Positions 21,325 through 32,605 of a stretch of DNA of 64,000 bases are shown in pieces. Within the stretch, counting starts at the first letter, position 1. Each line of letters opens with the position of its first letter. Source of the stretch: Saksenaea vasiformis B4078. Its lineage: Eukaryota > Mucoromycota > Mucoromycetes > Mucorales > Saksenaeaceae. The notes under the pieces are model-generated. The model was not told the DNA's origin and did no database searches. It was given only the letters and a program-made list of their open reading frames with translations. Where the stretch lies: assembly GCA_000697055.1 (NCBI GenBank), contig JNDT01002413.1:124001-188000 (forward strand). Reading direction: 5' to 3'. A program made the translations under genes and the position numbers.

Positions 21325-24074
21325 CTACTGCAATTGTCTTGAAGGTCTGATAAAGCAAGCTGGCCGTTTTCGATGCGCGAGCATGGACGCTGCAATGGAA
21401 GCAATGTTATGGGCAGCACTCCCATCTCGATGGAATGTACCCCCACAAGCATCGCAAACCAAAACACGAATGATTTCCTTTTCATCACCATCTTCCATCT
21501 GCTCTCCTGGACTGACCGGTCGCCTAAGATATCTTACGAACGAGACTCTTCCGTGCTGGATGCATCGGCAACACACTTTGGACGTGCAGTATTCGTCCAC
21601 ACGGCACACCTGGTGCTGTTCGCCGGAAGCTCGGATATGGAGTTTCAACCTCTCCATTATCCTGCTATCCATCGGAGACACTGCTCCTCGACGATTGCTA
21701 CGGGAGGTGCCATCCACGCCGAACGCGAATACTATCGGTTTTCTTGGTTCATTCACTGAATCTAGAGGACCTGTTGCTGTCCTTTCCGTTGTGGACTTCA
21801 TGATAGTGCTACATGCTTTGTCGAGATTCGAACAGATGGAGAGCGACGTATCCCAAGCCCGACGCATAACCGATCTGCTTCCGTAAAACGAACGTAGCCG
21901 TAGCCCTCGGTCTGCCTCCTGCCAGGCACGGATATACAACAAGGTCTTCGCCATGTTCGAGCTTTGTGATCCACGACTCAAGGCAGTTTCGTCCTCATCG
22001 ATACCGCATTGGCTTTACGGTCCTGTAGCCAAGTAGCATTCATGGAATTTCTACCGTACAATTGGTTGCGCTTTACCATTAACTGGACGCCTTGTCGATT
22101 GGGAGCAGTAGGTAGGAAGAAGGACGCGACGGCGAAAGTCTCACCCAGATCAAGTCCAACGATACCGTCGTAATCAAGGAGAAGGTTTGTTTCAGGTGCC
22201 TCCCTTTCTTGGCTTATTCGTTGACTAAGTGTCCGTATTTCGGGCAGAAAATGCTTCTTCTGCTGAAACGATGACTCGCACCAGTCAGTGTAGATGGTAA
22301 GTAGCCGTACGCCATCTGTCCGGAACATCGATTTGGTTGTGTACCTGGGCAGCTGCGTGCCAGGTATACGTTTGCTGAATTTACGTTTATATTCTCTGTT
22401 GCTTTTCTTCACGCTACCATCTCCACCGATAACTGCCTTGACCGACACGTCAAACAAAAAGTTGAAACAATCTCCTCGCTTTCGTACAGGAGCTGCCTGA
22501 GATTGATAAGTTCGCCACGATTCTTTCAGCCCGCTTTCTGTAATGAGGTATGACATTAACACTGTTCCTAGACTCTTCAGTAGGCATTACCTGTAAGTCG
22601 TCGCCCAACATAGAAGTGCTCGATGTGCGTCAATATCTGTTTCACATGCTCGTTGGTGAAAGGAATAGAGACATTGCGGCTTGGGGCAACGGGGCATAGG
22701 TGAAACGATATCTCTTCTGGGAATTCTTCCAGGAAGCTAACAAGTAGAGGTAAAAATATATGACCTTGGGATGGTTTGTCAGTTTCCTCTTCTTCAGCCT
22801 CTTTTTCTCCATGCGAATGTTCCCCTTTGCGTTTGGAAGGGATCTTTGCTGACGTTGACTGTTCCTTTTTTGGCGCCGGACGAGAGATACCCAAACAATC
22901 AAAAAGATCAATGGCGTGCCCCTGGAATTTTGCAGCCACTTGTCAATGATCCGTTCAGCACCCGAAGTGGAAACCAATACATCAATTGAATTACCTTATT
23001 GCTGATCTTCTTCTGTACCAGATCCTCCAGATGATGTCGGTGAAGAAGTACAAACTCGTTGATCTCGTCTTGAATAGATTCTGGCAGCTGATTCACAAGC
23101 TTTTCAAAATCTTTGCAACCCTCGACATTGATTACTGTCTCTTCCCTCTCGTCCACATCCAATGGAACATGCCAAACTTTGGCGAATATGTGTTCTTGGA
23201 GGATGTCTTCCTTGGGCCAGTTATCTGGAACGGCTGCCTTCTTTCGTAGGCTTGCTGAGATATCCTCCAGCGATAGCTGGTCTCCTTCAGGCATTGCTTT
23301 ACGCAAAAGTTTCTTCAACTCCCCAACGAATTGATTAATTTGCTTGCATACTGTACGGTCAAGGTTTTGAACCATCGCATCAACTTGCTTCAGGGGCTTA
23401 TCCATGTCACTACCATCATCCACTGTTCGGTGCATCAGATACCGAGTAAATTCCTGGTGCTTTGGCCAATCTTTGGGCTGCGTCGCCATGCTTTCCAGTA
23501 CAACGCGGATGTACTTCACAGAATTCTGGATAAAATTGGATAGGGTCGATTGCCGAAAGTTTGTGTCTAGCTCGTCTGCTATTTGCATCACGACGCTTCG
23601 GCGGTAGTCCGATGTTGGAAGTTTGGGAACTCTGCTCCAGTCGTCCTTGTACCCCAGAAACCAGACCTTGCGGGCGTAAAGAAGAACATTACGCAGTTCC
23701 GGAGAGTCGTCTATCAGCATGACCAGTGGGCCAATGCTTCTGTCATCAGGATACGCGATGTAACTGTTCGGATTGTGGGTTATTGCGTTGCATGGCAGAA
23801 CAGGCTCTTCAACAGCTGCTGAATATATGACAGGGGAATGCCGATTTGCCTTTTTTGCTCTATATTCCATGGCCAGATAGAGAATCCATGTCCAGGTTTT
23901 GGTCGCGTTGTCTAACGTTGGCTCGTTACTACGTGTGTCAGCCAAAGCCCGACCGCTTCGGAAAAACGCACCGAAGACTTTTTCTCGACAGGTAGGTTCT
24001 AACGTGTGAGTTGCACGAAGTGCAATGTTCGCCATTTGTAATGCAACCTGTCGCACAAGAGACATATCCCGTAC
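21325..24074 (-). CDS. Fanzor (eukaryotic TnpB-like) RuvC nuclease, one apparent frameshift
   Basis: Coding blocks complement(21325..22537, 22591..22921, 22995..24074). The RuvC fold has all three acidic motifs: GIVGLDLGET (RuvC-I Asp), CRVDEYCTSKVCCRC (RuvC-II Glu, opening the zinc ribbon) and CDACGGTFHRDGSAAHNIA (closing ribbon, RuvC-III Asp). LRSFYGSRSVMRRAWD and the WLQDRK stretch also match Fanzor/TnpB. Fanzors are RNA-guided DNA endonucleases carried by eukaryotic transposons. The 600 residues before RuvC-I are charged and unassigned, with a likely nuclear-localisation block (PSKRKGEHSHGEKEAEEEE region). Near 21,980 the frame breaks after TKLP; one additional base would continue it into LSRGSQSS. 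This may be a real lesion or a sequencing error. The upstream junction at 24074 is in phase with the XPG exons, so this may be the C-terminal half of a fusion. Otherwise ATG 24065 could start it. Confidence 0.85.
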
Positions 24075-25863
24075 CTATTTGTCGAGAACTTCGCAAATGC
24101 CTTCAGCTTGGAGTTTGGCTTTCTGCTGTTCTGATGGAAACCTCGCGCTTGCCGCTGCCAGGACGGACGAATATAGGCCACATGTGTAGGTAGAAGTTAC
24201 TCGCGTCCACTCGTGAAGCTGTACTTCCTCACCGGTGTTTGGATCGTTGTACGACAGTCGCTTTGTATCCTCTTTGCGCTTGCTCGATTCGCCCTGATTA
24301 ATTGATTTCTTTTTCTGCTTCTTACGTTTGCTTCCTGCTGATGGTTTCTTCGGTGGTTGTCGGCCATGAGATAGCGTCCCTTTCTTTTCTTCACGAGTGT
24401 TGGATTCGGTGATCAGCTCTGATTTAACAAAGGTGTATCGGCTCCCTGTGCGTGGAGCTGGGATGTTTGGAGTCAACACCTTCTGGGCGCTTTGTACACC
24501 GTCAACCTGCTTCAAGATATCTTTGCTGATTTCTTTCATCATTCCACAACCTAGGCGAATGCTAGTTCCGTCTTCATGGTAGTTCACAGTTGGAACACAG
24601 AATTGATGCAAAGCGACATCAAATCGATTACGCTGGCTGTCAGAGACATGGGTAAGACCATCAATCACCTTTTACGAAAAGTTAGCCCCTGTTCAAATGG
24701 TAGTAATATTACATTATGCATCAGCTCATCGGCAAGCTCGATTTGTATTGGAGTTTCCCCAGCCATTTTTCGTATCGTAGCAAAGGACACCCGCCTGATA
24801 TTTGGAGCGTAGTCGTTACCAGACATGGATGCGATTACCGCAAGTCGCCTCTCTGCCTAATATTGGCTTTAGCATAAGCGAATTCAATTTCCTTTGCGTA
24901 CCAGTTGATAATTCTGCTCTTCGCCTATTTTTAGCCCAAGCTTTTCCAAAACCGTGGACTTCTTCGTGACGCGGGCTGGCATCTGCTCCTGTTTCCAATC
25001 GATACGCAATATTCTCTACAGACGCAATTAGTCGTGCCGATGGATCATGTACGTATTATCTATACTGGTATCTCTAGGGCTCTACCATACACGAATAGGT
25101 CTCCATCAGGAGAAAGAATGGCGCTTTTTTTGGAGGACTGGTTTGCAAGATGTATTACACAAGGATCAGCTTCGAACGGCGCACGGAGGAACGATGTACG
25201 TTGGTGGTCGTGCGGTGAGTACTCATGGATGTTTAGAACTCCGAAAGTCTGTCATGCGAAAATTGATCAGTTAGTTTTTTGATAATGATAGTCAACGAAG
25301 TACATACCTGTAATATGGCATGCTTAATTTCAGGACTGAAGCGGATACATGCTCGAGCTTGCCTTCCAAATATTTTTTGGTACTTTTCCTTCTGTAACCC
25401 CTTTCTCGCTACCCGAAATGCGGCATTGAACGGAGCTTTAGACGATTGCCGTCGATACTTATGTGTCTGTTCCTTTGCTGGCAATTGTTCTCCATCGAGA
25501 ACCAAGCAAATCTCGCGATTAGGTACTTGAGTGCTGCCGAGTCTTTCGCAATAACCCAGAGCGGCCACAACGAAATGTGAGACTATCATCTGGGGGTTCC
25601 TGTCTGGCTTCTTCAACGCGACACCTATTATACTAGGTTAGCATTACGCTATTAGTCAATAGAAAAGTGATACCTTTAAAGTTGCACAAGTAGTGGGTGA
25701 CAAAATCCACTGCAGCAGTTTCTTGAAGTAGAAAATAGAAAACGGCGCAGAAGTCAATAAAGACTATTTGTACGCCGCCCACATCCAGAAAACCGACAGC
25801 GGAGGGAGCATCTGGATATGCTTCAACGTTTTTGCAAGAGTGATGTAGTCCTTTGACGCCCAT
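23999..25863 (-). CDS. XPG/FEN1-family structure-specific nuclease, N-terminal half of probable XPG-Fanzor fusion
   Basis: Exons complement(24201..24668, 24713..24856, 24902..25015, 25066..25248, 25308..25624, 25674..25863). It starts MGVKGL, with the Gly2 that XPG/FEN nucleases need at the active site. XPG-N acids: VFIDFCAVFYFLL and LVLDGEQLPAKEQ followed by KYRR. XPG-I: APFEADPCVIHLA then ILSPDGDLFVYG, giving the E-x-D and D-x-D pairs. A later SGNDYAPNI supplies the final metal-binding Asp. All acidic positions expected from FEN1 are therefore present. A Lys/Ser-rich basic region (PSAGSKRKKQKKK) follows. From the donor at 24200 two acceptors keep phase: 24155 gives a 52-codon exon ending at 23999 (523-aa stand-alone enzyme), or 24075 joins the Fanzor frame (about 1,346 aa). 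Family members cleave flaps and junctions. A role in transposition or repair is inference. Confidence 0.85.
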
Positions 25864-25917
25864 AATGATTGGAAAATACGAATAGGAGGGTGAAATCGAC
25901 CGTATTCCTTCACAAGT

Positions 25918-25927
25918 CTTATATATT
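25918..25927 (-). promoter_or_regulatory. TATA-like box of the XPG-Fanzor transcript
   Basis: On the minus strand TATATAAG lies 55 nt before the ATG at 25863, a plausible core promoter position. It is inside the proposed element end (inverted repeat near 25,932-25,943). Confidence 0.4.
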
Positions 25928-25984
25928 GTTACCCGTGTAAGCTATATGTTTCACTAATGAAAAAAAAAGCTAGTTAACTGTTAA

Positions 25985-27492
25985 ATGATTACAACGACTT
26001 AACCACCTTCGGGAATTAGAGGGTGACGATGAAAATGAAAAGTTATCATGCGTAATATTTCTTTTCTATGACTCTGTGTGCAAATTATGCCGTTTCGTGG
26101 CACAGACGATGGTCGGAATTCCAGCGATACAAAGCTGAATTCCTCTTGAGCTTGCGTTGCATTATATGGTGGTTCTTGCAGCCGCTGACTAGAAAGCTTT
26201 TTATCCACGGCGCGTTGCACATGCCAGAGACATAACCGAAGTCGGCGACCGTGCCAAGTAGATTCGATGGCATACATTTGTGCCTGATCTTTGTCGGAAA
26301 ACACAAACTTTGGGATGAAGCTTTGATCTGTAAGTTCACGTAAAAACGCGCTTATCGTTGCAGTTTTGGCATGATCAAGTTGTTTGTCTGCAAGTCAAGT
26401 GTCAATAGCAAATATGCAATGGGGATGCCAACGCCGTTCACGTTTCCAACGATCCCAAACAGTTCACATCCTAGTCTGTTTGTCTTATAAGTAGAGTCTA
26501 TGTGAAACTCTTCAACATATGGACACTGCGAGAGCGTTGTGAATAAAGGCGTGGTAAATCCAAATGCAGTGATTCCATTTTCTTGAGTCCAGTAAGCCTA
26601 ATTTTTTTATTTTTTGTCTATTTAATATATTACACTAGACTAACTACTTGTTACCACATCTAACAGCAATAACAAGTTATTTTCGATTCATCGTACCTCT
26701 CTGAATCCTTTGGGATTGTATCTTTCCACCAGCAAACGCGCAGACTATACTTCATCGTTATGGAGCTGATATGATCCTTTATGTCTCACTCCACCAGTAA
26801 TAGACCTGCGATGAAGTAATGATGGACCCAGGGAACTGTTCAATAATTGAACGATATAATGAAGGGGCATCTCTGGAGTGAGCGTTACTGGCAATATACT
26901 CACGGATTTCAGCTGAGATACTAGTCTGCTCAGTAGGCTCTGGAGGTAGATGGGCAGTACAATGCGACACGCTCAAGTGAATGCAAGGACCATCATAGTC
27001 GATAAGACCTTTGATACGTCCATTGCAATTGTATGTCACCATTCTCCTCTGGAACCGCGGACGTTCTGCTTCAGGTACCTGCTGCTGAATGGACCTGGCC
27101 TGCAAGCAATATGCGACAAAAGAGATTGACGACTTCAATGTAGAATCGATAACTGTCATCAGATAGTAACGAAATCCATCACATTGTTCAAATGCAGTAA
27201 CCATCTTCTTAGCTAGATCACCATCCGAAGCAGGCAAAAAGGATGGCTCTAAAAAGATATACCCTTCGAAGCAACGGTCTCCATCCTCATTCCCATTATT
27301 TCGGGGATAATGGTCAGCCAGCTCATCGAGAAAAATTATATCCGCCAGTGAAATGGTCTCCCTAGGCGTCTGGCGATCACGGCAAGTAAAACATGTCTTG
27401 TAGAAACGTCCATTCCTTGCAGCGAATAGGTCGACATTTCTCTCACATTTGCGGCTTGAGCAATATCTAGCGGTGGCAGTAGCAGTGGACAT
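25985..27492 (-). pseudogene. decayed MULE (Mutator-like) DDE transposase
   Basis: The 5' block 26779..27492 (237 aa) has a Cys-rich N-terminus (YCSSRKCERN, CFTCRDR) and the MULE N-domain ending in TSSQVYYWW. Downstream, SARLLVERYNPKGFRE, then after an intron AYWTQENG and the catalytic FHIDSTYKTN, then FSDKDQAQ and LCLWHVQRAV, are all MULE landmarks. They do not lie in one frame: there is a shift near 26,783, an in-frame TAG near 26,750 just before SARLL, and another shift near 26,385. The third catalytic residue region is not clear. This is a class II DNA transposon relic with its reading frame broken at least three times. Terminal repeats were not found. It lies 120 nt upstream of the XPG-Fanzor start and on the same strand. 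Confidence 0.8.
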
Positions 27493-27976
27493 AGTGATAG
27501 ATGAAGAGTGAAGTGTCGGTTAATTGGTTGGATACAACAAACAGGAAGAAAACTTTCACAGGAACAACAAACAAAAGCCTCAGGCCACTTTCACGGGTCA
27601 CGTGGGCAGTTGGCGGACTGTAAATCTGTGATCTTTAATAAACCGAAAATGCTCGTAGTGATGATCTGTGGAATAAGTTGTCCAATGTATTCCTATGATT
27701 ACGCAATCTCATTCATAGATGCATATCGTATGGAAAGCACAGGATGTACATAAGGTAATCCAGGGTAAACAGGTGGCTGATAGTCTGTCCGTAAAATACT
27801 TGACGGATAATCAATTTTTTTGTAGCAGCCACCTGAAAGAAACCAATGGTTGATTCAGGTCACCACCAAAAAGAAGTACATGAATTCATATCCCGCTTTC
27901 TTTTTTTTTTTTTCTTTTAAAAAGGGGACGAGAACCCTTTCTTTTCAACTACTTCTGTATTTCTTTACGTTTACCT
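27493..27976. other. intergenic, MULE flank and methyltransferase promoter
   Basis: 484 nt between the MULE relic and the divergent methyltransferase gene. It contains a T-run near 27,901-27,914. I could not identify a MULE terminal inverted repeat or target duplication. Confidence 0.35.
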
Positions 27977-29099
27977 ATGAACACCATACATCCAAACCAA
28001 TTACTAGATACCATTCACAATCATATCTCCCAAGTGTGGACACTCAAGAAACTGGGCAATCATGACTTACATCAGCACTTGGATCCTACTCTCGATCAAC
28101 TGGACGACCTGATACGCTGGTCTTATGATCGTTACACAAATATTGAGCTTGAGAACGGCAAAGAAGAAGAAAAAGAAGAAGAGAATTACCGTGTTCATCC
28201 GCAACATATTGTTCGGGCAAATCAAATTTCCGGCGCTTTCCTTGTAAAGATTGTTGCCGGTGAAATCATAGTTGGCGATGATAAGGATGACGAACGTATG
28301 GAAAAGGCTGCAAAAATTTTGGCCCATTTGTCAGGTCGAGGAGGTAAGGGGAAATGCCGAATTTAAAGTTTTTTAATCGGCAAATGGAAATCAGCGGCTG
28401 GTGCCATAACACGCACGTGGCATATCCCTTACCTAAATAGAGATGGCGATCGTAACAAGTTCCAAGTAAAGTTACATGAGCCGAGTTTCATTGGCAACGA
28501 TATTGGATTTAAAACATGGGGTGCAGCACCACTGCTCGCAAAGTAAGTTTGATTGTTTCTAACGGAACCTTTCATATTGAATGTCCTGATGTAGGAAACT
28601 TGTCCAGCAAGATATTGTTACCAACTTGTCAACAAAGCGCGTACTGGAACTTGGTACAGGAACCGGCATGGTCGGACTAGTTTGCGATATGTTGGGTGCA
28701 AAAGAAGTGCATGTGACGGATTATCATCCAAGAGTGTTGGAAAACGTCGCTATCAATGTCAAACTCAACGATTCCAAAGCAACGATCTCAAAACTTGATT
28801 TTATTGAAGTTGCGACTGGTAAATCGCCAGAATGGCAAGGAAAGAAGTTTGATCTTGTCATTGCAAGCGACCTACTTTATGAAATGGAACATGCTGAATA
28901 TCTTCCTGTCGCAGTCGAACAATTGATGGAGGATGAATTTATTTTCATGATTCCCTTGAGAGATACGCATTGGCCAGAAGTTCATCGATTCGAGGAGAAA
29001 ATGCAACAAATAGGTTTGGTTAAACAACGTGCAATCGATTCAGAAAGACAAGAAGAAGAAGGCATGGTGCGATATCGCTACTATGAATATACTCGATGA
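27977..29099 (+). CDS. METTL21-like (family 16) protein methyltransferase
   Basis: Exons 27977..28343, 28395..28542, 28595..29099; 339 aa. A polar N-terminal domain (about 1-120) contains an acidic run (ENGKEEEKEEE). The class I SAM fold begins with FIGNDIGFKTWGAAPLLA, where the family-16 signature GxxxW sits. Motif I is VLELGTGTGMVGL, the acidic ribose contact is HVTDYHP, and the post-II motif is FDLVIASDLLYE. Relatives methylate lysines of translation factors, chaperones and other proteins; the substrate here is unknown. Exon phases all agree, and introns are 51-52 nt. The C-terminus ends in YRYYEYTR, a beta strand typical of the Rossmann-fold end. Confidence 0.85.
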
Positions 29100-29329
29100 C
29101 AATTCTTTCATATACATTTCAGTACATACAATGGATTGATACAATAATACCTATGTGATTAAATGACCATATTTGAGAATATGCTTTCAAGGCAGCGATA
29201 GTTATCAGAATAACTATCTTTGTCCAATGATGTTTTTAGTCTTAAAAATAAACATAACCCGACGATCTCCAAATAAGAAAAAAAAAGAGAAAAAAAGAAT
29301 ACGTCAGGCGCCCCCTTTTTTGTCTACTT

Positions 29330-32300
29330 TTATTTTTTTTGCATATTTCGCCGTCGTTGTATGATACGAAGATTATTTTGCGCATATGTGTTTCCTTGAT
29401 CTGCCGCCTTTGTGTACCATTCAATCGCTTTGGAGTAGTCGACATCTACACCATATCCTTGGTAGTACATGACTCCAAGACTGTTTTGCGCATCTGCATT
29501 TCCTTGATCTGCCGCTTTTGTGTACAATTCAATCGCTTTGGAGTAGTCGACATCTACACCACGTCCTCTTCGGTACATGAATCCAAGACTGTTTTGCGCA
29601 GATGCATTTCCTTGATCTGCCGCTTTTGTGTACCATTCAATCGCTTTGGAGTAGTCGACATCTACACCATATCCTTCATCGTACATGACTCCAAGATTAT
29701 TTTGCGCATATGCGTTTCCTTGTTCTGCCGCTTTTGTGTACCATTCAATCGCTTTGGAGTAGTCGACATCTACACCATATCCTTGGTAGTACATGACTCC
29801 AAGACTGTTTTGCGCATCTGCATTTCCTTGATCTGCCGCTTTTGTGTACAATTCAATCGCTTTGGAGTAGTCGACATCTACACCACGTCCTCTTCGGTAC
29901 ATGAATCCAAGACTGTTTTGCGCAGATGCATTTCCTTGATCTGCCGCTTTTGTGTACCATTCAATCGCTTTGGAGTAGTCGACATCTACACCATATCCTT
30001 CATCGTACATGACTCCAAGATTATTTTGCGCATATGCGTTTCCTTGTTCTGCCGCTTTTGTGTACCATTCAATCGCTTTGGAGTAGTCGACATCTACACC
30101 ATATCCCTTCTGATACATGAGTCCAAGATTATATTGCGCATCTGCATCTCCTTGATCTGCCGCTTTTGTGTACAATTCAATCGCTTTGGAGTAGTCGATA
30201 TCTACACCATATCCCTTCTGATACATGAGTCCAAGATTACATTGCGCAGATGCGTGTCCTTGATCTGCCGCTTTTGTGTACAATTCAATCGCTTTGGAGT
30301 AGTCGACATCTACACCATATCCCTTCCGATACATGAGTCCAAGATTATATTGCGCATCTGCATCTCCTTGATCTGCCGCTTTTTTGAACAATTCAATTGC
30401 TTTGGAGTAGTCTCTGTCAAATCCGAGACCATATAGGTACATGAACCCGAGGCTGCATTGTGCATCTGCGTTTCCGAGATTGCTCGCATTTTCACACCAC
30501 ATGGTTGCTTTTTTGCACCATTCCATGGCTTTTTCTTCGTTCTCTTTCACTCCTTTTCCCCAATAGTATAACTCGCCAACTCTGACTTGGGCAACTCCAT
30601 GCCCATTATCAGCCGCCTTCCTATACCATCCCATTGCTGCGGCATAATTCCGATCTATACTTTGACCGTATCTGCAAATATCTCCAAGTTTGATGTATGC
30701 ATCACTGTTGCCCCGATCAGCTGCCTTTTTATACCATTCAAATGCTTGCTTGAAGTCTTTATCTACACCCTTCCCAAAATAATACATATCTCCACGATGG
30801 ACATGCGAATCTGCGTCGTCCTGTTCGGCCGCATTCCCATGGGAATTGACATCGTCGTTGTCGGTTGGACTCCAATGACCCTCGTCCCTGTCGGAATCAT
30901 CCGCCGGATTTTGCGTATCTCCGAGCCCAGGATCAACTGTCCTTTCCGCCACCTCAATCTTGTATAAGTCGGATTCATACATTCTACACCTAGTGTTGTT
31001 CATATCTTTTGGTTCATTTCGGGTAACTTCAGCTTCGCAATCAACTATTCCTTTGTCTAAGTTATTACTGCTCATATTGAGCTTATCTACGATATCCCTG
31101 TTGCTGCGTTTGTTGTCGTCTTTGTTCCGGTCGTCTTTTTCCTTGCTATGAACGTCTTTTCCTTGCAAGGAAACGTTTTTTTCGTGACCCATTCGTTCCC
31201 ACTGATCTTCTTTCTTTCCAGATTTGCCTCGGATATCTCTAGTTTCCCGCTCACTATCGTTAGGAGCTCCAATATATCTTATATTTACTGCTGGGCTAAA
31301 GTTGTGATCGAAACAGCACTTATCGTACATCTCCTTTACTTGAGCACGTTCTTGTTCCTCAAGAATATCATACATTGGCCTCATATCTTTGAACTGGATC
31401 ATTGCAGGATCCAGTTTAGTAGTCTCTTTCCAGTTTTCCAGTCCATCCGCAAAAAAGGAACTGATGTCACCACCTACCAAAAAGTTGTTTAAAAGTTAGA
31501 AGTAGTATACACGGAAAGCTACCTATGATCTTCCAATATGTGCCGTCCTTGAGGGCTTTTGCTATGCTTTCAGCTACGTCATTGCTAGCATTATCTTCTT
31601 CACACAGTTCTTCCACTTCAGCTCTGTTCTGGATTTTTAGATGCTGCTCCGTGCAAAGTAGACCGCCTAAGTCAGGATATTACATTAGTACTATGCACCT
31701 GGATATGTGCAGTACCGAGTAAGATTCTTGAAGGGTAATAATATCCAAATCGTCCGAAAACGACCTGTAACGCTTCATACTTTTCCTTGCTAGTTCCTTC
31801 CTTTAAAGCATCTTGCACAGCATTCTTGAACGCAGTAGTAGATTTGACGACTTCCGAGGAGACATGCACCTAATACGAACCACATTAACAGGCATACACA
31901 CGAGACGTCCGGACAATTTCTTACTTCTCCCCAGGAAATATAAGACACGGTGTATTTGACCGTATTATCTGGGACCAAACGCCGATTATATTTAAAGGAG
32001 TAACAACAAATTTGGGCAGCAATGTCGTACACAAATGTTTTGGATGGAAGGGCGTGGAACTTGTCGTCGAGGAGTAGCTCATCCATGACGTTGTTCGTGC
32101 CGATGGTTCTTGTAGTTGTGTATTCCACGAATGGCTTCTTGCAAGAATATACATGAAGAAGTCTTTGCATTTTATCCTTTCCATATTCGATCTCTATAGC
32201 AGGGTATTCGGCCGTACGACCATCAAAATGGAAGCCGCGCGTGCATCGATTGGCAACGTCATATGTTAAAAACGAATCAACCTTTTAGATGCATCGAATG

Positions 32301-32605
32301 AATATATATATAAGAAGATAGATGTAGCTTGTTACGTTAAATGTCTTCTCGTGTACTATGTCGGAAGAATCCATTGAAAGTAAAGAAAGAGACGTGGCGG
32401 TATATGTAATCCATCTTTTGAGTTTAATGCTCGGAATGGCGCCGTCCGAATTCCGCCGAGCTTGTGCCAAGCCAATGCCTGTAACAGAACATACATGATA
32501 GAGTCGTAATGAAGCTTTTGTCATTCTGAGCAAAATTCTGTCTATGTTTGCAAGATACATACATTGGTAACTAACTGATACAGCGCAGAAGTTATTACTG
32601 GACAT
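29330..32605 (-). CDS. Sel1-repeat protein with MACPF-like N-terminus
   Basis: Exons complement(29330..31473, 31523..31666, 31716..31869, 31925..32281, 32336..32478, 32563..32605); 994 aa. The last exon encodes about 13 Sel1 (TPR-like) repeats of 36 residues with the consensus LGxMYxxGxGVxxDYxKAIE..TKAADQGN. Sel1 arrays form superhelical scaffolds for protein binding. Two consecutive 324-bp blocks (three units each) are nearly identical in DNA, implying recent duplication. The N-terminal 330 residues (SYISWGEVHVSSEVV, FGRFGYYYPSRILLGG) resemble the MACPF-like domains that precede Sel1 repeats in Mucoromycota/Glomeromycotina proteins; I rate that as tentative. A charged Lys/Asp/Asn linker lies between. 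The start ATG at 32605 uses a 43-nt first exon whose splice keeps phase. The function is unknown. Confidence 0.8.
29360..30015. repeat. two tandem 324-bp blocks of 108-bp Sel1 units
   Basis: The marker CCATATCCTTGGTAGTACAT occurs at 29,451 and again at 29,775, exactly 324 bp apart, and the sequence between follows the same order in both copies. Each block has three 108-bp Sel1 units. The near-identity at synonymous positions indicates a young duplication or gene conversion. Confidence 0.85.

Noticed and set aside
21308..21886. A 192-codon plus-strand frame opposite the Fanzor
   Set aside because: Antisense shadow of the RuvC-II/III exon.
27587..27600. A direct copy of TTTCACGGGT near the MULE 5' side, matching the proposed Fanzor element end
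   Set aside because: A single 10-mer match in direct orientation is expected by chance at this scale and does not fit a terminal repeat.
29339..30436. A 365-codon plus-strand open frame across the Sel1 array
   Set aside because: It is the antisense of the 108-bp repeats; the periodic codon use keeps both strands open. The minus-strand Sel1 protein explains it fully.
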